A DNA stretch of 64,000 bases from Pseudomonas cichorii (GCF_018343775.1 NZ_CP074349.1:3462001-3526000), one strand, 5' to 3'; counted from the stretch's first letter, positions 1 through 8,658 are shown. The notes: a model not told the origin generated them from the letters alone. Numbers and translations are program-made.

Positions 1-546
1 CGAGCACTGGAGCTTCCAGAATACCATCCGAGCTTTGTGAAAATCGCAGGTGCGCAAACCGCGTTCTACCGTGGTGCAAAAATTCTGGATACCCAGGATT
101 CGATTCATGGTAACCCTCACGGTGGAATCATCGTCGAGATCCCGGACATGGTGCTCTATGGGTCAGCCGACCCGAGCAAGCCCCTACGCTTCCCTGAGAT
201 CGAGAAGCTAATCAAAGAGAACGGCACGGTAGCATTCGAAGCCGACACGTTGATCAAGCATCCAACCCTCGATCATCTGACGCTCTACCAGAAAGGTGTC
301 GGCGTCATACCTCGCGGGCGTGACCTATTTGAGGTTTGTGAGTTGACGGTCAAACACCCTGGACTCCGACTGACCGGCGCCGGCTTCACCACGGGCTGGA
401 CATATCGAAGGCAAGCCAGCGGAGTTTGGACACGGGAACCACAGATCACCGATTGCTCATGCGACAATCCCATCGTCCACGCACAGCACATTAGCGCTTT
501 GCACATCGCCGAAGAGTTCCTGAAGGATCCCAATGGCTTTGTGTAA
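1..546 (+). CDS. Hypothetical protein, 5' end outside the window
   Basis: The reading frame is open from base 1 to the TAA at 544-546, so the true start is left of the window; the first internal start candidate is a GTG at 37. The visible 181 codons give a soluble-looking protein without membrane segments. I recognise no family. A short Cys pair (DCSCDNP) near the C-terminus and several Gly- and His-containing stretches are the only distinctive elements. It lies at the edge of an accessory region, with a gene on the opposite strand 118 bases downstream. No function can be assigned. It is probably a real gene because the frame is long and has ordinary amino acid composition. Confidence 0.6.
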   Translation, partial: RALELPEYHPSFVKIAGAQTAFYRGAKILDTQDSIHGNPHGGIIVEIPDMVLYGSADPSKPLRFPEIEKLIKENGTVAFEADTLIKHPTLDHLTLYQKGVGVIPRGRDLFEVCELTVKHPGLRLTGAGFTTGWTYRRQASGVWTREPQITDCSCDNPIVHAQHISALHIAEEFLKDPNGFV

Positions 547-664
547 TTAGGCTCGTAGGCTCTTAAAGGTCTCTGGTTTCTTAGACGCCTCCGAAGCTTC
601 ATATTCAGGCTTAAATGGAGGTATCTCGGAGACGGAGACGCCTCACGGCTTCCCTCCTTTACAA

Positions 665-1471
665 TCAAGCCCTTTGTGCCTGCCGTTGGCGTTGACGGAA
701 TCGCTTAATGAAATCCGCATCGACGAGTTCATCTACGTTCAAGTCCAACCCGCAATTCACGAGTGACGCCAAGGCGCTGTCGGAGAGCGCAAAGCTATCG
801 GGTATAAAACCGCAAGCCCTCACTTTGTTGTCGTCAACGTCGGCCAGAAGCGCTTTTACAAAGTCGGAACGACCGGATTTGCGACTTTCCGTCGCAACCG
901 CAGTGACCTCATCATAAGCGGTAACCTCTGCCCTTCCGGCATCGTCTCCGATGGCCTGAACGACCTCAGCCAATTTCGGCCAGTACTTCAAGTCATACTG
1001 GTTCTGTAGCCGCTCCAGCTCGTCTTTTACGTAGCTCTCGTAGTGATAATTGTGCTCTGACGCTTCGTGCACGATATCCATGATGTGGTATTGCGTGCCC
1101 GAGCTAAACCCCGAATGGTTATGAAGCTCATCACGCCGGTCAAGCAATGCTGCCATCTGGTCAGCGAGCTCACTGATCCGGATATTGATCCCAACCAGTT
1201 GATCACGCGCCTGCCTGGCGGCTCGGTTCTTTTCTGGATTCCACCCATCAGCGGCGTGAACGAAGGCGTCCCAGAATCCATACAAGGCCCTGGGAATGTA
1301 GGCCAGTGCGGCATAAACGTCTTCGTATACATCTACAAGCTCGATGCGCCGCTTGAGCATGCCAGCAATGATGCTGCGCACGTTCGGCCAGATACGCTTG
1401 GCTTCGAGATCCTCCATCATGGTGCGCAGGAGGCTTTCGCATTGGAGAACGGCTTCGGAAGGTGTGTGCAC
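665..1471 (-). CDS. Hypothetical helical protein
   Basis: This 268-residue protein begins at a GTG preceded by AGGA about nine bases upstream. It is rich in Glu, Asp, Arg, Leu and Ala, with long helix-like stretches and no membrane segment or signal peptide. The C-terminus is very basic (RQRQRQAQRA). I do not recognise the family. It is convergent with the partial gene on its left and divergent from the membrane protein on its right. Its context among genes of unknown function and conflict-type genes suggests accessory cargo, but that is inference only. Several overlapping frames on the other strand look like shadows, because this frame has the more natural composition and a usable start. Confidence 0.55.
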   Translation of the reverse strand: MHTPSEAVLQCESLLRTMMEDLEAKRIWPNVRSIIAGMLKRRIELVDVYEDVYAALAYIPRALYGFWDAFVHAADGWNPEKNRAARQARDQLVGINIRISELADQMAALLDRRDELHNHSGFSSGTQYHIMDIVHEASEHNYHYESYVKDELERLQNQYDLKYWPKLAEVVQAIGDDAGRAEVTAYDEVTAVATESRKSGRSDFVKALLADVDDNKVRACGFIPDSFALSDSALASLVNCGLDLNVDELVDADFIKRFRQRQRQAQRA

Positions 1472-1734
1472 TCGGGGAGTCCTGTTGGTTAACGTGTCCC
1501 AAGGCTACCGCTCAACATCCGAGGTGGCGGTACCTATTTGAAACTCTTTTTGCTCCTAATGGGTACCTGCCAGTTAGACGCCCCAGTCCGACCAAGCTGG
1601 TTCCGTCATTGGGGCGACAGCTCAGGCGCACCGTTAAAATCACCATGGGCGGCTTATTACACTCAGGATTATTTCACCGAAAGGGCGTCCCAGTGGCATC
1701 ATGCCACTCTGCATGACTATCGGTAGGTGTTTAG

Positions 1735-2217
1735 ATGCTGCAAAGGGAGTTTGTGATCAAATCGAGTAACCCTGCCATCCTGACGGTGTATCTGCTTACG
1801 CCATTTTTACTGCTAGCCGGCGGCCTGCTCTTGTACGTACCCTGGAGCAGCCCAAACGCCCCTGCTTGGGTTCAGGCGGTGGGATCGATAGCTGCGATCA
1901 TCGCAGCGTGGTTAATCCCTTATCACCTCGAACGGGCTCGACTAAAAAAACAGAAGGCCGACTTGCTAGCATCCGTCGGATGGTTAGCCCTGCGCGTAAA
2001 AAACTCCTTTGATCACATGTCCAGTGTGGTCAGCAAATCCGATCCGGATGCGCTGCGAGGGTGGCTTTTTGTGTCCGCTCACGCAGAATGGTCGATTCAT
2101 CGAGATGCCGCTCGTGAATTCCCACTTGCAGGCTTCACTCGCGACGAAATTTCTTGGCTCTTAGCCCTCCGCTCTGTCACCGAATTTGGGGTACTGTGCT
2201 CTGAAGCCCTTAGGTAA
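1735..2217 (+). CDS. Small membrane protein, probably shortened by an in-frame stop
   Basis: The ATG at 1735 has a TAGGTG ribosome-binding site. The 160 residues begin with two hydrophobic segments (about residues 14-35 and 42-62) followed by a basic stretch (HLERARLKKQK), which suggests a membrane anchor with a cytoplasmic domain. After the TAA at 2215-2217 the same frame stays open for 35 more codons up to a TAA at 2323-2325, and those codons read as plausible protein (WDFEAEP, then INWVLEQLSK). The stop is therefore probably a nonsense mutation in a protein that was about 196 residues long. A GTG at 1753 is another possible start, but its ribosome-binding site would be too close. No family is recognised. 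Confidence 0.5.
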   Translation: MLQREFVIKSSNPAILTVYLLTPFLLLAGGLLLYVPWSSPNAPAWVQAVGSIAAIIAAWLIPYHLERARLKKQKADLLASVGWLALRVKNSFDHMSSVVSKSDPDALRGWLFVSAHAEWSIHRDAAREFPLAGFTRDEISWLLALRSVTEFGVLCSEALR

Positions 2218-2512
2218 TGGGACTTCGAAGCGGAACCACACCTGGCTGAAAACTTTCCCCTAAACGATGGAATTATCTTCCATCGCCCCCAAATCAACTG
2301 GGTTTTAGAGCAACTCTCCAAATAACCCTAAACCGCATGCTTTTCACTGTGCAGCCCAAGCCGAATGCTCCACTGGACATTTCCACCATCCATGGGTTTT
2401 GCCGGCCTCGATGGAGCCTGTCACGATCATGGCCGGGCATGGCTGCGGATTGCTTTGCCCTGAAAAAGAAGCGTAGTGTCTGCTGCAAATGCCTCAGCAA
2501 CGGAGATGATCA

Positions 2513-2944
2513 ATGAGCAAAAGTTTTCGCGACCGCATCCAGACAATGAATGAGATGTACAAGCTGCCCATCCACGAGACCCCACACCTGTTCACGGATG
2601 CGGAGGATCGCCTCCTGAAATTCAAGCGGACACTGCTCGATGAGGTCGCGGAAATCGATGACATTGCCGAGCAAATTCGTCGCGGAGACGATGCCATCGA
2701 TGTTCAGGTCGCGATTGCAGACCTTCTCGGCGACGTCATCGTGTACTGCCGCTCCGAGGCCATGAAGTACGGCATCCCGCTTGAAGCCGTCCTTGAGCTG
2801 ATCATGGACAGCAACGAGAGCAAACTAGGAGCCGATGGCAAGCCTATCTACGATGAGAACGGGAAGTTTCTAAAGGGCCCCAATTACTGGAAGCCCGAGC
2901 CGCAAATTAAACAACTACTCGCAAGCCTCCCGGCCCAAAAGTAA
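2513..2944 (+). CDS. MazG-like nucleoside triphosphate pyrophosphohydrolase
   Basis: The 143-residue all-helical protein looks like the MazG/dUTPase-like superfamily, which hydrolyses NTPs or modified nucleotides to monophosphates and pyrophosphate using Mg2+ held by acidic residues. The first acidic motif is at LLDEVAEIDD (about residues 41-50) and the second at IADLLGDVIVY (about 68-78). The tail IMDSNESKLG followed by PNYWKPEP is typical of a phage- and bacterial MazG-like subgroup. The start has GGAG 10 bases upstream. It is the first of three genes read in the same direction, 23 bases before a GHKL ATPase. Known MazG proteins clean nucleotide pools or lower (p)ppGpp. Here it could make, remove or gate a nucleotide used by the neighbours, which is inference. 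Confidence 0.8.
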   Translation: MSKSFRDRIQTMNEMYKLPIHETPHLFTDAEDRLLKFKRTLLDEVAEIDDIAEQIRRGDDAIDVQVAIADLLGDVIVYCRSEAMKYGIPLEAVLELIMDSNESKLGADGKPIYDENGKFLKGPNYWKPEPQIKQLLASLPAQK

Positions 2945-2967
2945 CCCCACGACTCTGAGGTGATCGC

Positions 2968-4113
2968 TTGGCAACTGTTAACCACGTGGGGAAGTGCCGG
3001 AGCCTGGTTGAGATTGAGGAAATCATTTCCCAGATTGAGTCCTCCGATAGCGAGACGATATTTCGCTTCCCTATAGACACCCTCGGTGCTCGACACAGCC
3101 CGATGCATGATGCATCCCGACTGCAGATGGTCGTTACACTCGCGCGCCAGCAGCTTGAAAATGGTTACTTGGATTTTCATCCGAACGCACAAGAAATAGA
3201 TGCGCAGCAGGCCGTTTGTGATTACTCACCAGGGATTGCGGGTGTCCGGCTGTCCAGGGGAATACGGATTGGTAGCAGGGAAATTGATCGCCGAGATGTC
3301 CTGACCTTTGCGACTAAAAGAATGCAAGCGATGGATGCCCAAGACTTGGACGAGCTGGTCAAGGGGCGATGCGTCGATCTCATGTGCGTTGGTGGCTCCA
3401 AAATCCAGTACCTGAAGCCGCTGTTCTCTTCGCGAGGCAAGGCCAAAGAGAAAGACGACATGGCCCCGGTTATGCGCAAGCTGGTTGACCGCACTATGCA
3501 ACAGAGCAGGTATGCGCTGTCTGAACCGTTGATCGATGCACTGGCATTGTTCTCAGCGGAGCTCATCCAAAATACTCAAGACCATGCAGTAAAAGACCAC
3601 ACCGGCAAACCTTATCTCTCCCATGTCGAAGGCCTGATGATGGGATGGACACGGTTTTACGACTCGCTCCACTCCGAAGACTTCTCAGGACACCCCATGC
3701 TTGAGAGCTACTGGAGTGGAGAAGCCGGTCGGACTGACACCGGCATGAAGAGCCTCAGGGCATTTGAGGTCAGTTTTTTTGACTCGGGGCCTGGTTTGGT
3801 CAGCCGCTATACCGGGCAGCTCGTACAGGACATGTCTCTCGAAGAGGAACGATTGGCACTCATCCAGTGCCTACGGCACAAATCGACTTCAAAGTCCCAA
3901 TCAGCAGCAGGAGAGGGGCTGCCGTCCGTGTTACGGCAGCTGAGACAAATAGGCGGACTGATGAGAATCCGCACGGGAAGACTTTCGATGTTCAACGCAT
4001 TTGAGCCTTGCGAAAATCGTGACCTCTTCGACTTCCAACACTGGACTAAAAACAGCCTCTCACCCGTACAAGGTGCGGTTATCTCTATCCTCGTACCGCT
4101 GAGGGCTCATTGA
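2968..4113 (+). CDS. GHKL (HATPase_c-like) ATPase-domain protein
   Basis: This 381-residue protein starts at a TTG with GAGGTGA a few bases upstream. Its second half carries the Bergerat ATP-binding motifs: the N box ELIQNTQDHA (about 198-207), the G1 box DSGPGL (272-277), the G2 box GEGLPSVL (315-322) and a closing strand GAVISILVPL. These are the marks of histidine-kinase, MutL and Hsp90-like ATPases. There is no phosphoacceptor His domain, no receiver and no membrane segment, so it is not an ordinary sensor kinase. The N-terminal 180 residues match nothing I know. Its stop overlaps the start of the next gene as TGATG, so the two are translationally coupled and probably act together. Confidence 0.75.
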   Translation: MATVNHVGKCRSLVEIEEIISQIESSDSETIFRFPIDTLGARHSPMHDASRLQMVVTLARQQLENGYLDFHPNAQEIDAQQAVCDYSPGIAGVRLSRGIRIGSREIDRRDVLTFATKRMQAMDAQDLDELVKGRCVDLMCVGGSKIQYLKPLFSSRGKAKEKDDMAPVMRKLVDRTMQQSRYALSEPLIDALALFSAELIQNTQDHAVKDHTGKPYLSHVEGLMMGWTRFYDSLHSEDFSGHPMLESYWSGEAGRTDTGMKSLRAFEVSFFDSGPGLVSRYTGQLVQDMSLEEERLALIQCLRHKSTSKSQSAAGEGLPSVLRQLRQIGGLMRIRTGRLSMFNAFEPCENRDLFDFQHWTKNSLSPVQGAVISILVPLRAH

Positions 4114-6362
4114 TGCAACGGTTCTACTCCTGGCGGCACCTAAAACACTGCCCGTTGCATGGCACCATTGAGGCCCTTGTGCTCTGCTACAAGCGCTGCC
4201 ACCTCACCGAAGGTAATGTGTATGCGGATGTAGAGACCGCTTTGAAAAGTGATGCCAATCTTCCAGACTGTGTATACATCGTGGGCTCAATGGAGCAATA
4301 CAAGGTTTTCAAAACAGCCTGGGATCCGACCAATACGCATCTGCAAGCCATGCTCAAGCGCGGGATGAAAGCAGGCTTCGATTTCGTAAAGCAGTACACC
4401 TTTGTGGAGTGGAATGGAGCTAAGTTCCAACACCACGCCCTTGGCCAGCAAACTGGCCCTTACAACGCGGATCTGAAGCTCCTTCTGAGCTGTGGCGTAC
4501 ACAGCCTCATCGAAAAAAATAATGCCATCCACCAAGCACCCTCCGGGCACGTGTTCAAGCATCCTTCCCAGAGACGGAACAAGGTATTCATCCAGGCAAG
4601 AGAAATCGCCTCTGGTGAAGCAGAACTGCACGTCGTCGCTTACCTGATCGCTCTATGCCACGGACAGGCGCTGCAAGGCAGCAGCAAGGTGTACATCGAT
4701 ACAATGGGCATCTATGCCTACGTCAAGTGCGCCCTAGCCCTGTGCCGCTCCGACGCGGAGATCATCAGCTTCCACTCCTATGACGAGTTGGAGAAAATCA
4801 ACCCGCCACCTGACCCCTATTTCTGCATTATCTCCGCTTCCACCTCCGGAAGCATGGCAGGGAAGATGGCGAGTACCGTGTGGGATCCACATCGAATCAC
4901 CACCATCGTCGACATAACATCCAATGGACGAGCTGGCGAGGTGATGGTCGCGCTCGACAGCATGGGCGTTGCTTTCCCCGATCTGAAAGTTAGCGACGGT
5001 ACTCTAATCGAGATCATCGGCGAGAACTTCTCATCCAAAGCCAAACCTCCAAGACCGGTCATTATCGGGCGGCCCCATGCCCCGAACGCCCTGCCTGAGT
5101 TCCATGAGTACTTTGGTTTCTCGATATACCCCTTTAACACCCCGATCGCGGCAAAGACAAAGCTGCTGCAGCTTGATGTCGCTAAGGTGCTGGAGCACGA
5201 AGAGTTTCGGAAGTGGCTGAACGCAGAAATTGATTGGTCGTTCCCTCTGACCGTCAGCCACGTTATCCATGCCGACGATCAGGCTTCCGAGGCTCTGGCG
5301 GGAATCGTCGTGGATCGCCTGCGCACTCGCCTGGCGGACGGTTCATCGATCACCGTGATTCCTTACCATCAGCTAGAAGAAAACAACTGCAAGGACGCGA
5401 CTGGTGTCGTGATCGTTTCCACCGTCGCAAGGGATGGTGGGGTGCTCCGAGAGATCAGTCGCGACCTGCGCTCGTACATCAAAGCGGACATACCAAGGCA
5501 CTTCCTCTCGCCAATCGGCATTCCGCAGACGAACGAGTCCTGGAGTCAGTTGCGGATGTTCCTAGTACGTAACTCGACGCCCAGAGAGTACGGTTTTGCC
5601 AACTGGATTAAGCTACCTCTCGGGGAAGACTCCAATGACAACTCGTGGCATCGTTTGATCACGACCTATGAGCAAAATTCGGAACTAAGCGTCGATGAAT
5701 TGGGGCTTGGACACCTGCCAAATACCTCCAACATCCTGCCCGCCCTTGGGTTGGCAGGAAAGGCAGCCTCTACGGCGTTTAACGGCTTTTTGCTTTCACC
5801 ACGTGGCAATCCGCTGCGCCTATCGGAAGGCTTCCTTTTTTTTGGAGACAAAACCGATATCGCTGGCCGCTATGCCGAAGTCGAACCTAGCATGGTGCAC
5901 CTCACCATGTCTGCGGTGCTCCAAAATGCTCGCGAGCACAAAGACCACGAACGACGCCTATGCCCCAACGGTTATGAGTCGGTCGTACTGGCTCCGGAGT
6001 GCTTCCTGAGGTTCAACGAAGCGATCTTGCAAGCATGCATGCTCAGGGCATGCCACCCCGCAGAGCTGGACTACTCATCCAGTCCCGAGCTCAGCAAGGT
6101 GATGAAAGAGCTGCTGGTGAAGGTGTTTTCCCGTTGGGATAAGGACTTCGGTGACGCAGCCCTGGAGTTTGCCGCAGCCATTGCCGTCGGCTCCCTTCGG
6201 CTTGCGAAAACGGACATGGTGGGGCTCCTGGACGTAACCGTCCGGCCAAGTCATCTACCGAACTCCAGCTTTAAGGGCGATGGTGTCCGCGTATTTTTAA
6301 GCGGACGCGATCGTAAGCGTACGGGGAACACGCCTTGCGCAAGTCAGCCCGGCATCCACTGA
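4113..6362 (+). CDS. Large phosphoribosyltransferase-like protein, 3' end replaced by IS66
   Basis: The ATG at 4113 shares bases with the TGA of the preceding ATPase gene. The product reads 749 residues, but the last 30 or so lie inside the IS66 element, so only about 720 are native. Two segments resemble the PRPP-binding loop of type I phosphoribosyltransferases (hydrophobic strand, then a small-residue loop): FCIISASTSGSMAG near residue 240 and GVVIVSTVARDGGVL near residue 432. Both lack the usual pair of acidic residues before the loop. A helix-rich C-terminal part follows. I infer a tandem, possibly degenerate, phosphoribosyltransferase-like protein working with the coupled ATPase and the MazG-like enzyme. 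It might bind rather than convert a phosphoribosyl compound. The fold assignment is tentative, and the truncation may have inactivated it. Confidence 0.55.
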   Translation: MQRFYSWRHLKHCPLHGTIEALVLCYKRCHLTEGNVYADVETALKSDANLPDCVYIVGSMEQYKVFKTAWDPTNTHLQAMLKRGMKAGFDFVKQYTFVEWNGAKFQHHALGQQTGPYNADLKLLLSCGVHSLIEKNNAIHQAPSGHVFKHPSQRRNKVFIQAREIASGEAELHVVAYLIALCHGQALQGSSKVYIDTMGIYAYVKCALALCRSDAEIISFHSYDELEKINPPPDPYFCIISASTSGSMAGKMASTVWDPHRITTIVDITSNGRAGEVMVALDSMGVAFPDLKVSDGTLIEIIGENFSSKAKPPRPVIIGRPHAPNALPEFHEYFGFSIYPFNTPIAAKTKLLQLDVAKVLEHEEFRKWLNAEIDWSFPLTVSHVIHADDQASEALAGIVVDRLRTRLADGSSITVIPYHQLEENNCKDATGVVIVSTVARDGGVLREISRDLRSYIKADIPRHFLSPIGIPQTNESWSQLRMFLVRNSTPREYGFANWIKLPLGEDSNDNSWHRLITTYEQNSELSVDELGLGHLPNTSNILPALGLAGKAASTAFNGFLLSPRGNPLRLSEGFLFFGDKTDIAGRYAEVEPSMVHLTMSAVLQNAREHKDHERRLCPNGYESVVLAPECFLRFNEAILQACMLRACHPAELDYSSSPELSKVMKELLVKVFSRWDKDFGDAALEFAAAIAVGSLRLAKTDMVGLLDVTVRPSHLPNSSFKGDGVRVFLSGRDRKRTGNTPCASQPGIH
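6273..6291. repeat. Left inverted repeat of the IS66 element
   Basis: The first 16 bases (AAGGGCGATGGTGTCC) match the complement of 8643-8658. Just inside, GTCCGC at 6285-6290 pairs with GCGGAC at 6301-6306 across a T-rich loop, giving a small subterminal hairpin. Confidence 0.75.
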
Positions 6363-7879
6363 TGCGGCAAAAGTTGGTCAATCTCACTGGCCTTGTGCGT
6401 CGGCAACCGGCTCAGCACATCCTTGAGATACGCATACGGATCATGCCCGTTCATGCGCGCCGACTGGATCAAGCTCATGATCGCCGCAGCCCGCTTACCA
6501 CTGCGCAGCGATCCTGCGAACAACCAGTTAGATCGCCCCAAGGCCCATGGTCTTATCGTGTTCTCGACAGGATTGTTGTCGATGGGCACAGCCCCATCGT
6601 CCAGGTAGCGCGTCAGCGCTACCCAGCGTTTCAAGCTGTAGTCCAAAGCTTTGGCCGTAGCCGATCCTTCGGGCACAAGCTCGCGCTGAGCCAGCATCCA
6701 TTCGTGCAACTTCTCAGCGATGGGCGTCGCTTTTTCCTGACGTAATCGCTTGCGATCTTCATCGCCCATTTCCTTGGCTTGCCGCTCAACCTCGTACAAA
6801 CCGCCAATCGAGTGCAGTGCCTGTTCGGCCAACTGACTTTTATTCGCCACGTGCAGATCGAAGAACTTGCGGCGGGCGTGAGCCATACAGCCGATTTCGG
6901 TGATGCCCAGCTCGAAGCTGGCCTTGTAGCCTGCGAAGTCGTCGCACACCAGTTTGCCGTTCCAGGAGCCGAGGAAGTTGCGGGCATGTTCACCCGCGCG
7001 ACTTGGGCTGAAGTCGTAGACCACCGCTTTAAGCGCCGAAAATGGCGTGGTGCAGTAAGCCCATACATAAGCGCGGTGAGTTTTCTTTTCGCCGGGTGCG
7101 AGCATCTGCACCGGCGTCTCGTCGGCATGGACAACTCGCTGCGCCAGTACTGCTTCTCGCAGCGCATCAACCAAAGGCTGAAGCTGCACGCCAGTTTGCC
7201 CGACCCATTGGGCTAGCGTTGAGCGCGCAATTGCCAAACCGGCGCGGCCGAAGATTTTCTCCTGACGGTATAGCGGTAAGTGGTCGGCGAACTTCGCCAC
7301 CATCACGTGAGCGAGCAGGCCTGCAGTAGGTATGCCCTTGTCGATTACCTGGGCCGGCACCGGTGCCTGGATCAGCGTTTCGCACTGGCGGCAGGCCCAC
7401 TTTCCACGCACATGCTGCTCTACCGTGAACACGCCCGGTGTGTAATCCAGCTTTTCGCTGATGTCCTCGCCGATGCGCTGAAGTTGGCAACCGCAAGCGC
7501 ACTGAGTGTTTTCCGGCTCGTGGCGGATCACTGTGCGTGGAAACTGCGCAGGCAGCTGCGCACGTCTGGGTTTCTCACGAGGCTCGGCCGGTGCAGTTGG
7601 CGGATTGGCCGCCTTCAGCTCGGCTTCGATTGCTGCAAGGTCGGTGTCGAGCAGGTCGTCGAGGAGGCTGCCTTGGTCAGGGCTCAGTTGCTCACTGCGC
7701 TTGGCGAACTTGTGGCGTTTGAGGATCGCGATCTCATGGGCAAGCTGCTCATTGACCGTTTCGAGGCGTTGGATCTTCTGGCCCATCGAGTCGACCTGGG
7801 ACAGCAACTGCAAGGCCTGCTCGGCCAAGGCGCGTAGCTGTTCTGGTGTCATCTGGTCGAGGCTGGGCGAGGAAGTCAT
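6344..7879 (-). CDS. tnpC: IS66 family transposase TnpC
   Basis: This 511-residue protein has the length and layout of the IS66 DDE transposase. An N-terminal leucine-rich coiled coil (about residues 12-55) is followed by a zinc-finger-like segment with CACGCQL and CRQC, then the catalytic core with HADETPVQM, CDDFAGYK and NNPVENTIRPWALGR, which supply the Asp, Asp and Glu of the active site. It appears intact. tnpB lies 61 bases upstream on the same strand. It would cut and join the element ends with the help of TnpA and TnpB. Its stop lies about 70 bases from the left end of the element. Confidence 0.93.
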   Translation of the reverse strand: MTSSPSLDQMTPEQLRALAEQALQLLSQVDSMGQKIQRLETVNEQLAHEIAILKRHKFAKRSEQLSPDQGSLLDDLLDTDLAAIEAELKAANPPTAPAEPREKPRRAQLPAQFPRTVIRHEPENTQCACGCQLQRIGEDISEKLDYTPGVFTVEQHVRGKWACRQCETLIQAPVPAQVIDKGIPTAGLLAHVMVAKFADHLPLYRQEKIFGRAGLAIARSTLAQWVGQTGVQLQPLVDALREAVLAQRVVHADETPVQMLAPGEKKTHRAYVWAYCTTPFSALKAVVYDFSPSRAGEHARNFLGSWNGKLVCDDFAGYKASFELGITEIGCMAHARRKFFDLHVANKSQLAEQALHSIGGLYEVERQAKEMGDEDRKRLRQEKATPIAEKLHEWMLAQRELVPEGSATAKALDYSLKRWVALTRYLDDGAVPIDNNPVENTIRPWALGRSNWLFAGSLRSGKRAAAIMSLIQSARMNGHDPYAYLKDVLSRLPTHKASEIDQLLPHQWMPG

Positions 7880-7940
7880 GCCGCTGATTGTGCCAGAGCA
7901 GGCGATCAGCGGCGATAAACCGATGGGCTAATAGAAGGTG

Positions 7941-8276
7941 TTATAGCACTGTGATGGTGCCTCCCGCGCCGACTCGCTGCCAAGGCAAGCCCAGCACCAG
8001 CGCCTGGAGTTGCTCGCTGTCGAGTTGTACTTCCAGGCCACGATGGATGCCAGGCCAGTGAAACTTGCCTTGGTTCAATCGCCGCGCAGCAAGCCAGATG
8101 CCGACACCGTCGTGCACCAGGACTTTCATTCGGTTGGCCCGTCGATTGGCAAAGAGATAAGCGCAGTGCGGCTTCGCCGCACCAAATACCGCAATCACTC
8201 TGGCTAATGCTGTTTCCGTACCGGCGCGCATGTCCATAGGCTCAGTGGCGAGCCAGATGGCGTCGATGCGGATCAC
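7941..8276 (-). CDS. tnpB: IS66 accessory protein TnpB (Orf2)
   Basis: The 111-residue product has the IS66 Orf2 signature, including WLATEPMDMR near the N-terminus and CAYLFANRRANRMKVLVHD in the middle. The GTG start at 8276 overlaps the stop of tnpA (GTGA), which fits coupled translation in this family, and longer upstream frames in the same phase are just tnpA shadow. The protein is needed for transposition of IS66 elements, although its biochemical role is not well defined. No truncation or frameshift is visible. Confidence 0.9.
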   Translation of the reverse strand: MIRIDAIWLATEPMDMRAGTETALARVIAVFGAAKPHCAYLFANRRANRMKVLVHDGVGIWLAARRLNQGKFHWPGIHRGLEVQLDSEQLQALVLGLPWQRVGAGGTITVL

Positions 8277-8596
8277 TGGGCAAGCCCACGGATAAAGCGG
8301 GCGCAACCATCTGGGTCTGAAGATGGCCATTTCACGGTGAGTATTTGCTGGCCGAAAGGAATCTCGAGGCTGATAGGTATTGGCTGATCTGGCTGGGCTG
8401 TGGGCGCGAGTTTCACTGGAACAAAAGCGGGCGGCGTCGGTGGCTGGCAATTGCGATACGCAGGAATCCATTTTCGAACCAGGTTAGCGTTGATGCCGTG
8501 ACGCAGGGCAACGCTGGCCATTGATACGCCCGGTTGTAGGCATTCCTGGACGACTTGGGCTTTAAAGGGCTTGGGGTAAGAGGTTCTTTGGCGCAT
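8273..8596 (-). CDS. tnpA: IS66 accessory protein TnpA (Orf1), helix-turn-helix
   Basis: A 107-residue IS3/IS66 Orf1-type protein. The N-terminus MRQRTSYPKPFKAQ and the helix-turn-helix with GVSMASVALRHGINANLVR (about residues 23-41) are typical of DNA-binding Orf1 proteins that recognise the element ends. I placed the start at the ATG at 8596 because the family begins with this MRQRTSY segment. A TTG 33 bases upstream would add a non-conserved leader. It precedes and overlaps tnpB. Confidence 0.88.
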   Translation of the reverse strand: MRQRTSYPKPFKAQVVQECLQPGVSMASVALRHGINANLVRKWIPAYRNCQPPTPPAFVPVKLAPTAQPDQPIPISLEIPFGQQILTVKWPSSDPDGCARFIRGLAQ

Positions 8597-8611
8597 GGAA
8601 ATCCTGACAAG

Positions 8612-8658
8612 AAGGGTGATGGTGTCCACGTATTTTTTAGGTGGACACCATCGCCCTT
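8612..8658. repeat. Right end of the IS66 element, long hairpin
   Basis: Bases 8612-8629 pair with 8641-8658 over 17 of 18 positions across an AT-rich loop of 11 bases, so the right terminus is itself a strong palindrome. The outer arm is the terminal inverted repeat that matches the left end at 6273. The hairpin sits immediately before the tnpA start region and might also act as a promoter-proximal terminator or a transposase-binding structure. Confidence 0.75.

Larger units (their letters stand above)
6273..8658 (-). mobile_element. IS66-family insertion sequence
   Basis: The element carries the IS66 gene set tnpA, tnpB and tnpC, all on the minus strand, between inverted ends that share 16 perfect bases (AAGGGCGATGGTGTCC). 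The left end at 6273 lies within the large phosphoribosyltransferase-like gene and supplies its final codons. The flanking octamers (CCAGCTTT on the left, ATGGCTGG on the right) do not match, so the eight-base target duplication expected for IS66 is missing, and no remainder of the interrupted gene is evident beyond 8658. A deletion or recombination on the right side after insertion is the likely reason. The boundaries are set from the repeats and could be off by a few bases. Confidence 0.85.
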
